This document shows, in pieces, positions 53,920-63,945 of a stretch of DNA of 64,000 bases. Source of the stretch: Deltaproteobacteria bacterium (GTDB lineage: Bacteria; Desulfobacterota; Desulfuromonadia; Desulfuromonadales; Geopsychrobacteraceae). Under the pieces are notes generated by a model. That model ran no database searches. It had not been told where the DNA came from and saw only the letters and a program-made list of their open reading frames with translations. The first letter of the stretch is position 1; each line of letters begins with the position of its first letter. The stretch spans positions 124,001 through 188,000 of the forward strand of contig JAJRRT010000107.1 of the NCBI GenBank assembly GCA_024279255.1. Reading direction: 5' to 3'. Position numbers and translations under genes: made by a program.

Positions 53920-55872
53920 TTAAGCCAAGGCGCTAATCTCTACACATTGGCTGCTGTTTCCTAGAACTGCGATCAGGTCACCGGCTAGAAAAACAAAATC
54001 GGCTGGCGGATTTGGGCTAAAACTCCCCTCACGTAAAACACCAACAATCGAAACCCCTGTGGTGCGGCGTATATCCAAAGCTCGAATACTCTGTCCCACC
54101 ATCAGACTGTCTTGACCCAACCGCTCCCAATTCAACTCGAGATGATCACGCGCATTTTTTAACAAACTGATTTCTAGATGGTCTTTACCCATCTCACGAT
54201 CCGGATGATAGTGATCACGACGCAAGGCATCAGTATAGCGCTGAATGACCGGGATCGGGAGCTTGAGATGCAACAAGGCCTGACGAGCGATTTCAAGTCC
54301 GGCCTCCAGTTCAGGAAGTATGACCATGTAGACACCATCATCATACAGCGCCCGCATCTGCTCAGCTCCTTCGGCCCGCACCACCATATTCAATGCGGGG
54401 TAGCGGTTATGAACCTGGCGCACAATTGCCTCGGTAGCGATAATATTCGGCAAGGTAATCAGCACTTGCTGAGCCACGCCAAGATTCGCTGCTTCAAGGA
54501 CTATTTCCTGGCTGGAATCACCATAAATAGCCGGAAATCCGAGTTTTGTGCATTCTTCAAGACGATTATGATTCATCTCAATGATGATAAAAGGGACTTC
54601 GACCTGGGTGAGAAGGTGCGCAATATGCTGACCGACCCGACCCCCACCGGCAATAACGATATGCCCATGTAATCCTTCAGGTGGCAGATTAACCGTCGCG
54701 ATGGCATCTGTTCGAGAATAGCGGGATTTCAATCGATAGAGCGGCACCGTTAAGCCAGAGATCAGAGGCGTCATCAGCATGCTGAGAATAGTTGCGGAGA
54801 GGATAAAGGAATGTTCCTCGCCACTCAAAAAACCACCGGAAAATCCGACCTGCCCCAGAACAAAGGAGAACTCTCCGATCTGAAACATCCCCAATCCCAC
54901 GGCTAGCGGGACCACATTCCCATAACCGAAGCCTCTGGTACTAATCGCCAGAATCAACCCTTTGCCAAGGGATATCATCAATACCAATTGCAAAACGCCG
55001 ACCCAGTTGTCCAACAGAAAGGCAGGATCGAGCAGCATTCCGACCGAAGTAAAAAAGAGCAGACTGAACAGATCGCGCAACGGGATTATGTCACTGAGAG
55101 CCTGATGTCCGTAATCGGATTCGCTCAACACCATCCCGGCGACAAAAGCACCCAGGGCGAAGGAGAGACCGATCTGATAGGTGGCGTAGCCAACTCCCAA
55201 ACCGATGGCAGTAATTGAAAGAACAAAAAGTTCTCTCGAATTCCAACGCGCGATCCGGGTCAGGACCCAGGGTAGGATCCGCGCCCCGACAAACAACATA
55301 ACCGCAAGAAATAGAGCCCCTTTTAGTAGCGCCACCCCCAGCACTGGTAGGCCGGCCTTGGGGTCTGAAATCTGTGGTAATAAAATCATCAGCGGCACAA
55401 CAGCCAGGTCCTGCACAATCAGAATCCCGACCATCACTTTACTCGACAGGGTCCCCATCATCCCCTGGTTCATCAAGGTCTTCAAGATCACCATGGTACT
55501 CGACAGCGAGATCAAACCACCGAGCCACAGAGATGAGACCGGAGACCACCCAAGAGACAGTCCGATCAAATAGCCAAATCCAATCGTCAACAGGATCTGC
55601 AATGGTGCCCCGAGTAGAGCCACAAATCTGACTGGTCGTAACTCCTTGAGAGAAAATTCCAGCCCAAGTGCAAACAATAGCAGGGCAACCCCGATTTCGG
55701 CCAACTTTTCAATATCGTGAACATCAGAAACCGTGACACCGCCGGTAAAAGGACCGATCAAAACTCCGGCAAGGATATAACCAAGAATTAACGGTTGCCG
55801 CAGGGCGTGCGCCAGCAACCCTCCCCCAAGGGCAGCAAGAACAATGATTACAATGTCGGCGGCAATCCCCAT
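53920..55872 (-). CDS. Kef/CPA2-type monovalent cation:proton antiporter with RCK domain
   Basis: 650 aa; ATG at 55872 chosen because the GTG at 55881 lies in AGGAGTG. Twelve or so TM helices (1-385; motif [26 protein letters not shown]), an RCK_N nucleotide-binding domain ([18 protein letters not shown], 415-530) and an RCK_C domain (575-650). Functions as K+ or Na+ efflux antiporter regulated by NAD(H) or glutathione adducts. Confidence 0.9.
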   Translation of the reverse strand: MGIAADIVIIVLAALGGGLLAHALRQPLILGYILAGVLIGPFTGGVTVSDVHDIEKLAEIGVALLLFALGLEFSLKELRPVRFVALLGAPLQILLTIGFGYLIGLSLGWSPVSSLWLGGLISLSSTMVILKTLMNQGMMGTLSSKVMVGILIVQDLAVVPLMILLPQISDPKAGLPVLGVALLKGALFLAVMLFVGARILPWVLTRIARWNSRELFVLSITAIGLGVGYATYQIGLSFALGAFVAGMVLSESDYGHQALSDIIPLRDLFSLLFFTSVGMLLDPAFLLDNWVGVLQLVLMISLGKGLILAISTRGFGYGNVVPLAVGLGMFQIGEFSFVLGQVGFSGGFLSGEEHSFILSATILSMLMTPLISGLTVPLYRLKSRYSRTDAIATVNLPPEGLHGHIVIAGGGRVGQHIAHLLTQVEVPFIIIEMNHNRLEECTKLGFPAIYGDSSQEIVLEAANLGVAQQVLITLPNIIATEAIVRQVHNRYPALNMVVRAEGAEQMRALYDDGVYMVILPELEAGLEIARQALLHLKLPIPVIQRYTDALRRDHYHPDREMGKDHLEISLLKNARDHLELNWERLGQDSLMVGQSIRALDIRRTTGVSIVGVLREGSFSPNPPADFVFLAGDLIAVLGNSSQCVEISALA

Positions 55873-56033
55873 TAAAATCACTCCTGAACATGTATGTTAG
55901 AGCAGTGTAGCCGAGCAGATTCAAACCTCTTCTTTGCGAAGAATATCATATGTATAGATGAATCGTGGACTTAGATCTTTAGAAGGGAGGGCCATCCCCC
56001 TGTTGTAACCCAACGTGATTCCCATCTTTCGCA

Positions 56034-56068
56034 CAAAAAAAGCCGGGCACAACCAAGTGCCCGGCTCT
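56034..56068 (-). terminator. intrinsic terminator downstream of the Zn-ribbon protein gene
   Basis: Minus strand AGAGCCGGGCACTTGGTTGTGCCCGGCTTTTTTTG: 10-bp GC stem and a seven-T run, 24 bp past the stop at 56093. Confidence 0.88.
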
Positions 56069-56092
56069 GAAAACATATTGAAGTTATTTGGC

Positions 56093-56518
56093 TCAACCGC
56101 AGCGCAGGACCTTGGTCCCATCGGCAAACAGAACCAACACTTTACGCGTACCGGCAAGCTCCTGAACCTGACCAAGACCAAAAGTCGGATGATTAATCAG
56201 AGCATTTAATTTGTAGGTTGTATCCATCGAATAAGCAACTGCAGCACTTGCATTAAATGAAGATTCCAACTCTTGCCATTGTTGTCGTTCAACGGCTTGC
56301 GGATCTGCTTTTGTTCGTCGAGTCCCAGGTTTTTTAGCTGCCGCTGGTTTTTTCGCAGCAGCCGGCTTGCGATATTTATGCGCACCGTTACAGGTATTGC
56401 ACTGAACCTTAACCGGAACATCTTCAACCATGGCAACTATGGTGTGATTGGTCTCCTGACCACATTTACTACATTTGGCCGCAATATAATCACCGGCCGA
56501 CAGCGGGGCACTACTCAT
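56093..56518 (-). CDS. zinc-ribbon protein with Ala/Lys linker and CarD/KOW-like tail
   Basis: 141 aa, RBS GGGAG. N-terminal zinc ribbon (CSKC...CNTC), an alanine/lysine/proline-rich linker with the repeated unit AAAKKP, and a C-terminal beta-rich domain (LINHPTFGLGQVQELAGTRKVLVLFADGTKVLRCG) that looks like the CarD/Tudor-like 'GxGxV' barrel found in RNA polymerase or helicase partners. Role unknown. Confidence 0.7.
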   Translation of the reverse strand: MSSAPLSAGDYIAAKCSKCGQETNHTIVAMVEDVPVKVQCNTCNGAHKYRKPAAAKKPAAAKKPGTRRTKADPQAVERQQWQELESSFNASAAVAYSMDTTYKLNALINHPTFGLGQVQELAGTRKVLVLFADGTKVLRCG

Positions 56519-56806
56519 CTAAGGAACTCCCTTTGTGAAAAAAATAGCCAAACACACCAAGAAATACCAAGCGACTCGCTGGTCTTCGAAGCAAATTTGA
56601 CATGTCCGAAAAAGAAACCCGACCACACCCTCTATCCCGAGGCCACAAAAGAAGTCGCACGTGGAGCGGAAGAGGTGATAGCCGGATTGATTTGTCTATA
56701 CTAGCGGCTGAGCTGTAGAAAAGATAGCGCCAAAGGATTAAAATTATGCAACCACCGAGAATCCTTGAGCTTGATGAGGTTATTCCCCAGTGTCTTCAGT
56801 TTAGAG

Positions 56807-57163
56807 TTACTCCGTTGTCTTTGAGTCACCAGCACCGCGAAAACGGATGAATGCCGACAGCAGGGTGGCCACCGGGATAAATTCTGTCAAAGGGAATAAA
56901 CAGTAAATTCCTGCCAGCAACGCCAAGATTAACCGGGTTGAAGTTGCAATATTATAAATCGAACAAATCCACCAGCCGGTCAACCCACCGACAAAAAAGC
57001 CGCCAATCCCGAAGGGGCCAAAACTCGACAAATCGACCAGGTCGAGCATCGCACCTCCGACCAGCGGACCGAATGCGCGATGCAGGCGTTCAATCAGAGG
57101 AGTACGAACACCAGGCTGTGATTTTTCGACCGGCGGCTGCGGCTCTTTCGGTTGCTCCGTCAT
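56807..57163 (-). CDS. small membrane protein, unknown
   Basis: 118 aa from the second ATG of GGGGAGGAATGATG (57163); earlier starts at 57166 or 57184 are possible. Pro/Gln-rich N-terminus and two TM regions (~45-70, 75-100) with a glycine-rich LSSFGPFGIGGFFVGGLTGWW segment. Not recognised. 21 bp or more downstream of bioA on the same strand. Confidence 0.55.
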   Translation of the reverse strand: MTEQPKEPQPPVEKSQPGVRTPLIERLHRAFGPLVGGAMLDLVDLSSFGPFGIGGFFVGGLTGWWICSIYNIATSTRLILALLAGIYCLFPLTEFIPVATLLSAFIRFRGAGDSKTTE

Positions 57164-57207
57164 CATTCCTCCCCACTCAGACATTGCTTACTTAAAGACA
57201 CATGCGT

Positions 57208-58500
57208 TTAAGCACAGTGCTGTTCAACCACGCGACAGATTGCTCCAGTGAGTCTGACCAGGTCCTGCTCATTCATCACGTAGGGCGGCATCACATATAC
57301 CAGCTTACCAAAAGGACGTACCCAGACACCCTGCTCAACAAATTTCGGTTGGATCTGTGCCATGTCGACTGGCTCTTTCAACTCAACCACGCCGATGGCA
57401 CCAAGCACGCGAACATCTGCAACCTGTGGCAGATCACGACAGGGAGCAAGACCCGCTTCGAGACCAGATGCAATTTGTCCAACCCTGCCCTGCCAGTCCG
57501 ATTCAAGCAGAAGATCGATACTCGCAGTCGCCACCGCACAGGCCAGCGGGTTGCCCATGAAGGTCGGACCATGCATGAAAACTCCCGGTTCACCCTGAGA
57601 GAGCCCTTGCGCAACAGAAGATGTTGCCAAGGTTGCCGCCAGAGTCATGGTGCCACCGGTCAGGGCCTTGCCGAGGCACAGAATGTCAGGTGCTATTCCG
57701 GCGTGTTCGCAGGCAAAGAGCTTGCCGCTACGGCCGAAGCCGGTGGCGATCTCGTCAGCAATCAACAACAGATCATACTGATCGCACAAAGCACGCACTT
57801 CGCGCAGATACTGAGGGTGGTAAAAACGCATCCCGCCAGCTCCCTGTACGATCGGTTCCAGGATGACCGCAGCCAATACTTGATGCTGTTCTTCGACCAG
57901 CAGTCTCAGACGAGTAATATCTTGCGGATTCCAGTCATCGCCAAAACGGCACTGCGGGGCGTCGGCGAACAGTTGCGGTTGCAGCAGGCCGGACCAGATC
58001 TGGTGCATACCGGTATCGGGATCACAAACCGACATGGCGCCGAATGTGTCACCATGATATCCATTACGCAAGGTCAACAGCCGCTGTTTCTCCGGGCGAC
58101 CGCTACTGTACCAGAACTGGATCGCCATCTTCATCGCGACCTCGACCGCCACCGAACCCGAATCGCTGTAAAAGACATGCTGCAGTGAATCCGGAGTCAA
58201 CTCAACCAACCTGCGACCGAGTTCAGCCGCCGCCGGGTGGGTCAACCCACCGAACATCACGTGCGACATTTTTTCGATCTGCTGATGCAGGGCCGCATTC
58301 AATTGCGGATGATTGTAGCCGTGGATCGCCGACCACCAACTGGCCATGCCATCGATCAACTCCCGGCCATCTTCCAGTTTGAGTCGTACTCCACTAGCAC
58401 TCACCACCGGGAACACTGGCAAGGGATCGATCATGGAACTATAGGGGTGCCACAAGTGCTGACGGTCAAAGCTGACCCAATCCTGAGGGAAGGTTGACAT
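57208..58500 (-). CDS. bioA: adenosylmethionine-8-amino-7-oxononanoate aminotransferase
   Basis: 430 aa. BioA transfers the SAM amino group to KAPA to form DAPA in biotin synthesis. PLP Lys in [16 protein letters not shown], substrate motif [13 protein letters not shown]-type region, [23 protein letters not shown]. Usual length. No bioB, bioD or bioF is nearby, so the pathway is split across the genome. Confidence 0.95.
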   Translation of the reverse strand: MSTFPQDWVSFDRQHLWHPYSSMIDPLPVFPVVSASGVRLKLEDGRELIDGMASWWSAIHGYNHPQLNAALHQQIEKMSHVMFGGLTHPAAAELGRRLVELTPDSLQHVFYSDSGSVAVEVAMKMAIQFWYSSGRPEKQRLLTLRNGYHGDTFGAMSVCDPDTGMHQIWSGLLQPQLFADAPQCRFGDDWNPQDITRLRLLVEEQHQVLAAVILEPIVQGAGGMRFYHPQYLREVRALCDQYDLLLIADEIATGFGRSGKLFACEHAGIAPDILCLGKALTGGTMTLAATLATSSVAQGLSQGEPGVFMHGPTFMGNPLACAVATASIDLLLESDWQGRVGQIASGLEAGLAPCRDLPQVADVRVLGAIGVVELKEPVDMAQIQPKFVEQGVWVRPFGKLVYVMPPYVMNEQDLVRLTGAICRVVEQHCA

Positions 58501-58654
58501 TATGAAGCTCCGGCTTTTCCTGGAACAGATAAAAATGAAATCGACAGTTTCTCACAGAATCATATCTGCAACAGCGTTAAAACCCAAACAAAAAGCCACC
58601 CTTTTTGCAAAGGGCAGCCACGGCGTACAATACACTCTTTCGATTCAGTCGATC

Positions 58655-58861
58655 TTAAAACCTGTTGACCAGTATCTCCTCAAAAACTGGAGATTTGACG
58701 ACTTCTCTCCGCTGCTGATCAATCACCTGCCCTGCCATCAACGTCAACCAACTCCCAACAACCAGCATCAGCACAAATGGAACAAGCTGGACCAGCAGGG
58801 TGCGCCTGATGCCAACAAGGTTGCCAGTTTTGTAGTTTTTATTCAAGATTGACGTTGCCAT
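58655..58861 (-). CDS. 68-residue membrane protein, unknown
   Basis: ATG with GGAG 8 bp upstream. One TM helix (~24-43, QLVPFVLMLVVGSWLTLMAG) and a basic/acidic C-terminus (DQQRREVVKSPVFEEI). The frame looks protein-like, but the family is unknown. Confidence 0.45.
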   Translation of the reverse strand: MATSILNKNYKTGNLVGIRRTLLVQLVPFVLMLVVGSWLTLMAGQVIDQQRREVVKSPVFEEILVNRF

Positions 58862-59107
58862 AACCGACTCCGATCTTCTTTGCCGATATCACGGAATTCA
58901 AGAATTCTCCATCAGTCTTGATTACAGCCTAACGTGTGACTCCTTTCGCGACTATGGGTAATTTCCCTATTCGGGGGTAGCAACTTCCGCATTTATGACG
59001 ATTTCGGTTATCTGCATCTTTGCGACTCTGTGCGAAGTGAGGTTTTGTTTCAAAAATTGCACATCCATAGCATTTGAGTCGATGGGGAGGAACAGGCCAA
59101 CAGACCT
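58862..59107. other. intergenic stretch with degenerate cgcagag-type repeat
   Basis: Between the 68-residue protein and the permease gene. Minus-strand cgcacagagtcgcaaagatgc at about 59018-59038 resembles the repeat at 5012-5030. No gene seen. Confidence 0.35.
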
Positions 59108-60199
59108 CTAGGAGGAACAGGAATCGCCGCAACCACAATCGGAAGAAGAGCCACTTCTTGCAGGCAGAAAATTCTTACCGATCAGGATTAGCAAAGTCAC
59201 CGCAGAAATCAGTGCGAAAGGCGAGGAGGTTGCATCCCCGGCCTGCTCAACCCAGCTGGTGATATCGATACCGGTCAAAGCATAGAGTCGGTTCAGCAGG
59301 TAACCGAACAATAACGAGCAGATCGCGATCGAAGCCAGATAGATACTGGTTGCCGCCCGGCCAAAATAGCGATAGACAACCGTCAGGGTAGCCGCGTTAG
59401 TCGCTGGCCCGGCGAGTAGAAAAACCAGTGCGGCACCGGGGGAAAGTCCTTTAAGAATCAGGGCAGCAGCAATCGGAGTGGAAGCACTGGCACAGATATA
59501 GAGCGGAATGCCAACCGCCAGCATGATCAATAATGAAGTGAACTCACTACTCAGATACTGGAGAATAAAATCGTCCGGCACCAGATAGGATATCACTCCG
59601 GCGATGAAGATACCGATCAACAGCCACTTGCCGATATCCCCCAGCAGATCACCAAAAGCGTAGCGGATCCCAGCTCGGAGCCGCTGCAATAACGGTAGCC
59701 TGACTTCCGGATGTTGCTCTTCAGCACAGCTTGAGTTGCTGCATCCGCAATTGCTTTTATCTGTGGGCGTTGATTCCCCGGACTCCTCCGGTAACAGATT
59801 AATCAGCAAGCCCGTTACCACCGCAGTTATAAACGCCGAGAGCGGTCGCACCAGAGTCATGATCGGATCGAGCAAAGCCCAGGTAATGGCAACAGAATCA
59901 ACTCCAGTTTCGGGCACCGAAACCATAAAAGAGGCCGAAGCACCTTTACTCGCGCCCTGCTTGCGCAGACCGATCGCCGCCGGGATCACGCCACAGGAAC
60001 AGAGTGGCAAGGGGATGCCGAAGAGTGACGCTTTAAAGACCGACCCACTGCTGCTGTTACCCAGATGTTTAGCCACCACTTCTTCGGGAACCAACGCCTT
60101 GAGCAAACCGGCGGCAAAAAATCCGAACAGGACATAGGGGGCTGATTCGAGCAGAATAGCCCAGCATTCCATCAGTATTCCGCTCAATATCTCCAGCAT
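59108..60199 (-). CDS. SO_0444-like Cu/Zn-type metal efflux permease
   Basis: 363 aa. Permease of the ArsP/SO_0444 type with 8-10 TM helices in two halves: FGIPLPLCSCGVIPAAIGLRKQGAS and YICASASTPIAAALILKGLSPGAALVFLLAGPATNAATL. A Cys-rich central loop (CGCSNSSC) and a Cys-rich C-terminus (CGCGDSC) probably bind metal. RBS AAGGAG. It follows an SmtB/ArsR regulator gene by 24 bp and is likely derepressed by metal. Confidence 0.88.
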   Translation of the reverse strand: MLEILSGILMECWAILLESAPYVLFGFFAAGLLKALVPEEVVAKHLGNSSSGSVFKASLFGIPLPLCSCGVIPAAIGLRKQGASKGASASFMVSVPETGVDSVAITWALLDPIMTLVRPLSAFITAVVTGLLINLLPEESGESTPTDKSNCGCSNSSCAEEQHPEVRLPLLQRLRAGIRYAFGDLLGDIGKWLLIGIFIAGVISYLVPDDFILQYLSSEFTSLLIMLAVGIPLYICASASTPIAAALILKGLSPGAALVFLLAGPATNAATLTVVYRYFGRAATSIYLASIAICSLLFGYLLNRLYALTGIDITSWVEQAGDATSSPFALISAVTLLILIGKNFLPARSGSSSDCGCGDSCSS

Positions 60200-60223
60200 T
60201 ATTCAACTTCTCCTTCAATCAAC

Positions 60224-60577
60224 TCAGCACTCTTCAACATGTCGCAAGCTAACTTCAACCAAGGTTTGAACATGATTGTCGTCCAGACTGTAATAAACGA
60301 TCTTGCCCTCTTTGCGATAGCGCACAATGCCGCGCGCACGCAGCAACCGCAGCTGATGTGAAATCGCCGAGGAGGTCATTTCCAGCAGGGCAGCCAGGTC
60401 ACAGACACAAAGTTCAGTCACCGCCAATGCTTGAAGAATCTTCACCCGGGTCGGATCACCAAGCAGCTTGAAGGTTTCCGCGACCTCAACCAGGATCATT
60501 TCATCCGGCATCTGTGCCTGGGCCTGCGCAATCCGCTGCTCATTGATAACCGTGACTTGACAGCTGTCCTGAACCAT
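60224..60577 (-). CDS. ArsR/SmtB-family metalloregulator
   Basis: 117 aa winged helix. ELCVCDLAALL carries the alpha3-type Cys pair and the C-terminus ends in DNHVQTLVEVSLRHVEEC, containing the alpha5 D-x-H...H-x2-E zinc site seen in SmtB/CzrA. So it probably senses Zn/Cd/Co and releases DNA on binding. First gene of the unit with the efflux permease. Confidence 0.92.
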   Translation of the reverse strand: MVQDSCQVTVINEQRIAQAQAQMPDEMILVEVAETFKLLGDPTRVKILQALAVTELCVCDLAALLEMTSSAISHQLRLLRARGIVRYRKEGKIVYYSLDDNHVQTLVEVSLRHVEEC

Positions 60578-60589
60578 GAGATACCCTTA

Positions 60590-60609
60590 CTTGAATGAGT
60601 GTTCATATG
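60590..60609. promoter_or_regulatory. SmtB/ArsR-type operator
   Basis: Minus-strand ATGAACACTCATTCAAG closely resembles the 12-2-12 SmtB/ArsR operator half-site pattern TGAACA...ATTCA, and lies 12 bp upstream of the regulator ATG, where autorepression is expected. Confidence 0.6.
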
Positions 60610-60702
60610 TTTCACACAATATACACTTAATGGGCCTGGTCTTGTCAAGCGCAGGCCAACATTTAAAGAGAAACGGGCAAAAAAACCAAAGGAGTTCCAA
60701 CG

Positions 60703-60960
60703 ATGATGAGAGACTGGCACGACAGCTGGATGTACGGACCCGGCAGCTATTTTCATGGCCCTTTTGGCATGCTGATCAATCTGGCCTTCTGGATCGGGCT
60801 GATCCTGCTGGTGGTCTGGGCCTTCAGAGCCTTTACCGCCCGTGACAATCCCTCAGCCAAAGAATCGACGGCACTCGAAATCCTCAAGAATCGTTATGCG
60901 GCTGGCGAGATCGATGATGAAGAATTTGAGCGGATGAAGCAGGAACTGCGCAAGGACTGA
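60703..60960 (+). CDS. SHOCT-domain small membrane protein
   Basis: 85 aa, ATG at 60703 with AAAGGAG upstream. His/Trp-rich N-terminus (DWHDSWMYGPGSYFHGPFG), one TM (~24-43) and a C-terminal SHOCT motif (ALEILKNRYAAGEIDDEEFERMKQEL). Found near metal-efflux genes in many bacteria, perhaps as a subunit or regulator. Divergent from the SmtB unit. Confidence 0.82.
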   Translation: MMRDWHDSWMYGPGSYFHGPFGMLINLAFWIGLILLVVWAFRAFTARDNPSAKESTALEILKNRYAAGEIDDEEFERMKQELRKD

Positions 60961-60989
60961 TTACGATACCAACGATCTCGGCAAGACCA

Positions 60990-61967
60990 CTATTCAGTCT
61001 GGCGATATTTCTGAATCCGATTGTGCCCAAAATCGACAACATACAGACTTCCGTCCGCGCCCACAGCGACATCTGTCGGCAGTTTGAGCCGCGTGAGGTC
61101 ACTGCCTGTATCACCAAAGCTCAGTAGGAAAACGCCGTCTACAGTAAATTTCTGCACCCGGTTGTTATAGAAATCGGCAACAAAGACATTCCCCCGCATG
61201 TCAGTCGCCACCCCGCTGGCCACCCTGAGCCAGCCTGGGCCGCGACCTGAAATATTCAGGGCAAAGGGCCCGCCCCATTTACGCAGAAATTCTCCGGTAG
61301 AATCAAAAACCTGAATCCGGTCATTGTAGGCATCTGCAATAATCAGGTTACCGGCGGGGTCCAGGACAACATCGGTGGGATAGTTGAATTCCCCGGCCCA
61401 GATTCCCTTTTCTCCGGTCGTACCGTACTGCCGGATAAAGCCACCATCAGCATCCAGAAACTGTACCCGGTGATTGTAAAAATCTGTCACGTAGATCCTG
61501 TCCGCTGCATCCACTGCGACCCCAGATGGCGCATTGAACTGGCCGGGGCCGGACCCTGAACGACCAATTGATCCCAGAGACTCTCCGGTAAGAGAAAAAA
61601 TCTGAATCCGGTCATTCTGATAATCGACGACATACAGCTTGCCATTTTTTACTGCCATGTGCATTGGCCGCCCCAGTTCGCCGGGCCCGTCTCCTACCTG
61701 TCCGAAAGAGAGTCGAAACTGACCGTTCAGGTCAAAAACCTGGATGCGATGATTCCCGGCGTCACTGATGAAAACCTGATTGTCGGCGATGGCAATGCCG
61801 ATCGGATTCTGGAATTCACCGGGTCCGCTGCCCGATTCCCCCCAGGCGAGTACAGCGCGATAGGGAGCTTCCTGCGGGTTGGGAAACCACTGGCGGATTG
61901 TCGGAACAGCCACGGCTGTGAGCAGCACGCTGGCGATGATTATCGGAACGGAACGCTTTCTCCACAC
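60990..61967 (-). CDS. six-bladed NHL beta-propeller, secreted
   Basis: 325 aa; GTG start. N-terminal signal/anchor (RSVPIIIASVLLTAVAVPTI). Six NHL repeats follow, each with the pattern 'P.G.A.....-..V.D..N.RIQ.F', e.g. FISDAGNHRIQVF, YVVDYQNDRIQIF, YVTDFYNHRVQFL, IIADAYNDRIQVF, FVADFYNNRVQKF, YVVDFGHNRIQKY. It makes a scaffold or binding surface in the periplasm. Last gene of the MerR-driven operon. Confidence 0.85.
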   Translation of the reverse strand: MWRKRSVPIIIASVLLTAVAVPTIRQWFPNPQEAPYRAVLAWGESGSGPGEFQNPIGIAIADNQVFISDAGNHRIQVFDLNGQFRLSFGQVGDGPGELGRPMHMAVKNGKLYVVDYQNDRIQIFSLTGESLGSIGRSGSGPGQFNAPSGVAVDAADRIYVTDFYNHRVQFLDADGGFIRQYGTTGEKGIWAGEFNYPTDVVLDPAGNLIIADAYNDRIQVFDSTGEFLRKWGGPFALNISGRGPGWLRVASGVATDMRGNVFVADFYNNRVQKFTVDGVFLLSFGDTGSDLTRLKLPTDVAVGADGSLYVVDFGHNRIQKYRQTE

Positions 61968-61980
61968 AGGTCATTATCCC

Positions 61981-62913
61981 CTAAAAGTTGCGCCGGAAAC
62001 TCAAGGTCAAGATAAAGTCGTTTTCCAGCGCATTCCCGTTAAGGTTCTGAATAAGCGGAATCTGCACCGCCGATTCAAGGACTGTCCGTTTCGTCACCCA
62101 TTGAATTCCCGGTGCCAGGTAGAGGGTTGCACCACCCGAATCGGGATCATCATGACCATCGACAGCATTATGACCCTGCCAGATCAGGTTGCTCTCCAGC
62201 ACGCCATAAAGAAAGGCCGGAACTCCTGATCCCAGTTCGCGCGGCCATATTCGATGTTGATATGAGAGATCAAAACGGACCAGATCACCAAACTCGAAGT
62301 TATTTGCTGCCGTATTAAACTTATAGGATATCGCCACATCAATCTGTCGCTCCAAAGTCTGCCAGGTGGATACGACCCCAAGCAGAGGATCCCAAGAGCC
62401 AGAGCCGAGTTGTAACGTCTGGGGCAGACGACCCAGAGAATCCTTCTCTCCATCCTCCCCGGTCGGAGTTTCAAGGCCAGCAAAGGGGGCGATGCGGAAG
62501 GTCTGCCCCGGTCGGTCCTGCTGAAAAACCGTGTAACGAGCCAGAAAGGTGGTATCACCAAACCCTGAAACCTCTCGTCTGCGCCTGCCCACAGCGGTAT
62601 TGACCTCCAGTTCCTTGTTCAGGTAAGGGAGAATGCCGAACAGTGCCCATTTTTCGGTCAGCCCATAGACACCGACCAGCGGCACCATCGCTACCGTCAG
62701 ATCGCGATCTTCGGGGCCGTCATCCGACGCAGTTAAATATTTGAATTGAGCGCGAAAGATCCCTTCTCCCTGGGCAACCGGCAGGGCGGTATTGAAGGTG
62801 ATGGGGGCAGCAAAAGCTGGGAGGGCTAGAAACGTCAGTAGCAAAAGCGGAACCACTGGCTGCAAGCCTTGTTGGATGAAGCCGAACCATTTCGCTTGGC
62901 GAGTGCGTTTCAT
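61981..62913 (-). CDS. outer-membrane transporter-like protein (phenol-degradation MetA-type)
   Basis: 310 aa; ATGA overlap with the upstream HMA gene. Signal peptide, then a barrel-like sequence with repeated amphipathic strands (GVYGLTEKWALFGILPYLNKE, FGDTTFLARYTVF, FAGLETPTGEDG) and C-terminal Phe (FRRNF). Matches the 'MetA-pathway of phenol degradation' outer-membrane family pattern. It may move a metal or metabolite across the outer membrane. Confidence 0.7.
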   Translation of the reverse strand: MKRTRQAKWFGFIQQGLQPVVPLLLLTFLALPAFAAPITFNTALPVAQGEGIFRAQFKYLTASDDGPEDRDLTVAMVPLVGVYGLTEKWALFGILPYLNKELEVNTAVGRRRREVSGFGDTTFLARYTVFQQDRPGQTFRIAPFAGLETPTGEDGEKDSLGRLPQTLQLGSGSWDPLLGVVSTWQTLERQIDVAISYKFNTAANNFEFGDLVRFDLSYQHRIWPRELGSGVPAFLYGVLESNLIWQGHNAVDGHDDPDSGGATLYLAPGIQWVTKRTVLESAVQIPLIQNLNGNALENDFILTLSFRRNF

Positions 62914-63422
62914 GGCATGATCTCCTTGACCGTTTCTAGCGTCAGCAGCGGCAGATTTGACTGGACCTCAGAGAGGGTTCCGGAAAAACTCGCCACGGTT
63001 CCAGAGATCACCAGATCCAGCAAATACGGCTTAAGCTGTGAAGACAGCTTGATCAATTGGAGAGTCAGAGTCGAGTTGCGCACGTCGAGCAACAGATTTT
63101 CATGGTCTTCCTTCACTGTTCCGACGACTGATATCCTCAGCAGTCCAGGCGTAAATCCGGCGGCCCTGACAGCCTTGCCGATCTGAGCGATATCAATCGA
63201 CTTACCATCTTCGGCAACCAGAGTGGCGGTGCCGTTTTTCATATCCACCACGACTTCGTCTGTGCCATTGACTGTTTTGAGTTTTTTCTCAACCCCAAAG
63301 GCGCAGAAGGGGCAGGACATTCCGTCTACGGAGATCACAGCTTGGGTGACTTCGGCTACCCCTGTCAGCGGCAACATAACAAACAATGCCACCAAGAGAG
63401 TTTTAAGTGTTCGCCATCCCAT
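62910..63422 (-). CDS. secreted HMA-domain (MerP-like) metal-binding protein with extra C-terminal domain
   Basis: 170 aa from ATG 63422 (GGAGAAAGGT upstream). Signal peptide, then an HMA domain with GMSCPFCAFGVEK (CxxC) and KNGTATLVAE. The last ~80 residues (LLRISVVGTVKEDHENLLLDVRN...) are not MerP-like and look like an OB/beta domain. Periplasmic metal chaperone is the simple inference. Overlaps merR-like gene by 20 bp. Confidence 0.8.
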   Translation of the reverse strand: MGWRTLKTLLVALFVMLPLTGVAEVTQAVISVDGMSCPFCAFGVEKKLKTVNGTDEVVVDMKNGTATLVAEDGKSIDIAQIGKAVRAAGFTPGLLRISVVGTVKEDHENLLLDVRNSTLTLQLIKLSSQLKPYLLDLVISGTVASFSGTLSEVQSNLPLLTLETVKEIMP

Positions 63423-63921
63423 TGTACCTTTCTCCTTTATCTCTCGGTTTAAGATTTGCCTGTTTCGAGGGCCAATATTCGGCGGCATCCTCAGGGTCCG
63501 ATGAGTCTCGACCATCTTCCTCCATATCATCCAAGACCCCCAGAATCGTACATTCACTCAGTGGCCCCCGGCTCTGACACGTCTCGGTCAGTTGTCGCAG
63601 GGCCTCTTCCATCCTCTCCAGATCCTTCTGTTTCTGGCGGATATCAGCTAGTCTGGCCTCTGCTCGCGCCTTGATCTCGCGACAACTCGTCCCTGGAGCT
63701 ACCCGTAGATCGAGCAGCTCACCAATCTCCTGCAGGGAGAATCCGAGCTCCTTGGCGCGACGGATAAAGCGGACCTTTCGTACCGTTTCAGCCGAGTATT
63801 TCCGGAAGCCTGATTCGGGGTGGGGCGGCTGTTCAATCAGTCCACGACGTTGATAGAATTTGATTGTTTCTACCTGCACCCCGTACTTTCGGGCCAGCTG
63901 GCCAATGGTCAACCCATTCAT
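63403..63921 (-). CDS. MerR-family metal-responsive regulator
   Basis: 172 aa. MerR HTH (LTIGQLARKYGVQVETIKFYQRRGLI), the coiled-coil dimer helix, and Cys at SCREIKARAEARL, TETCQ and SECTIL, the arrangement of the Hg(II)-binding Cys82/117/126 of MerR. A ~45-residue acidic/basic C-terminal extension is extra. Its promoter (63946-63977) has the stretched MerR spacer, so it autoregulates the operon. Confidence 0.9.
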   Translation of the reverse strand: MNGLTIGQLARKYGVQVETIKFYQRRGLIEQPPHPESGFRKYSAETVRKVRFIRRAKELGFSLQEIGELLDLRVAPGTSCREIKARAEARLADIRQKQKDLERMEEALRQLTETCQSRGPLSECTILGVLDDMEEDGRDSSDPEDAAEYWPSKQANLKPRDKGERYNGMANT

Positions 63922-63945
63922 GGCGTTATCTCTTTGCTTATATAC

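Noticed and set aside
56746..56850. 34-codon plus-strand ORF with AAAGGATT upstream
   Set aside because: Overlaps the 3' end of a convergent gene, has no recognisable feature and is too short to support.
57202..58188. Plus-strand frame of 328 codons over bioA
   Set aside because: Antisense shadow of bioA, which is intact and clearly recognised.
58502..58852. Plus-strand 116-codon frame
   Set aside because: His/Gln/Lys-rich low-information protein lacking an RBS, largely antisense to the more plausible 68-residue membrane protein.
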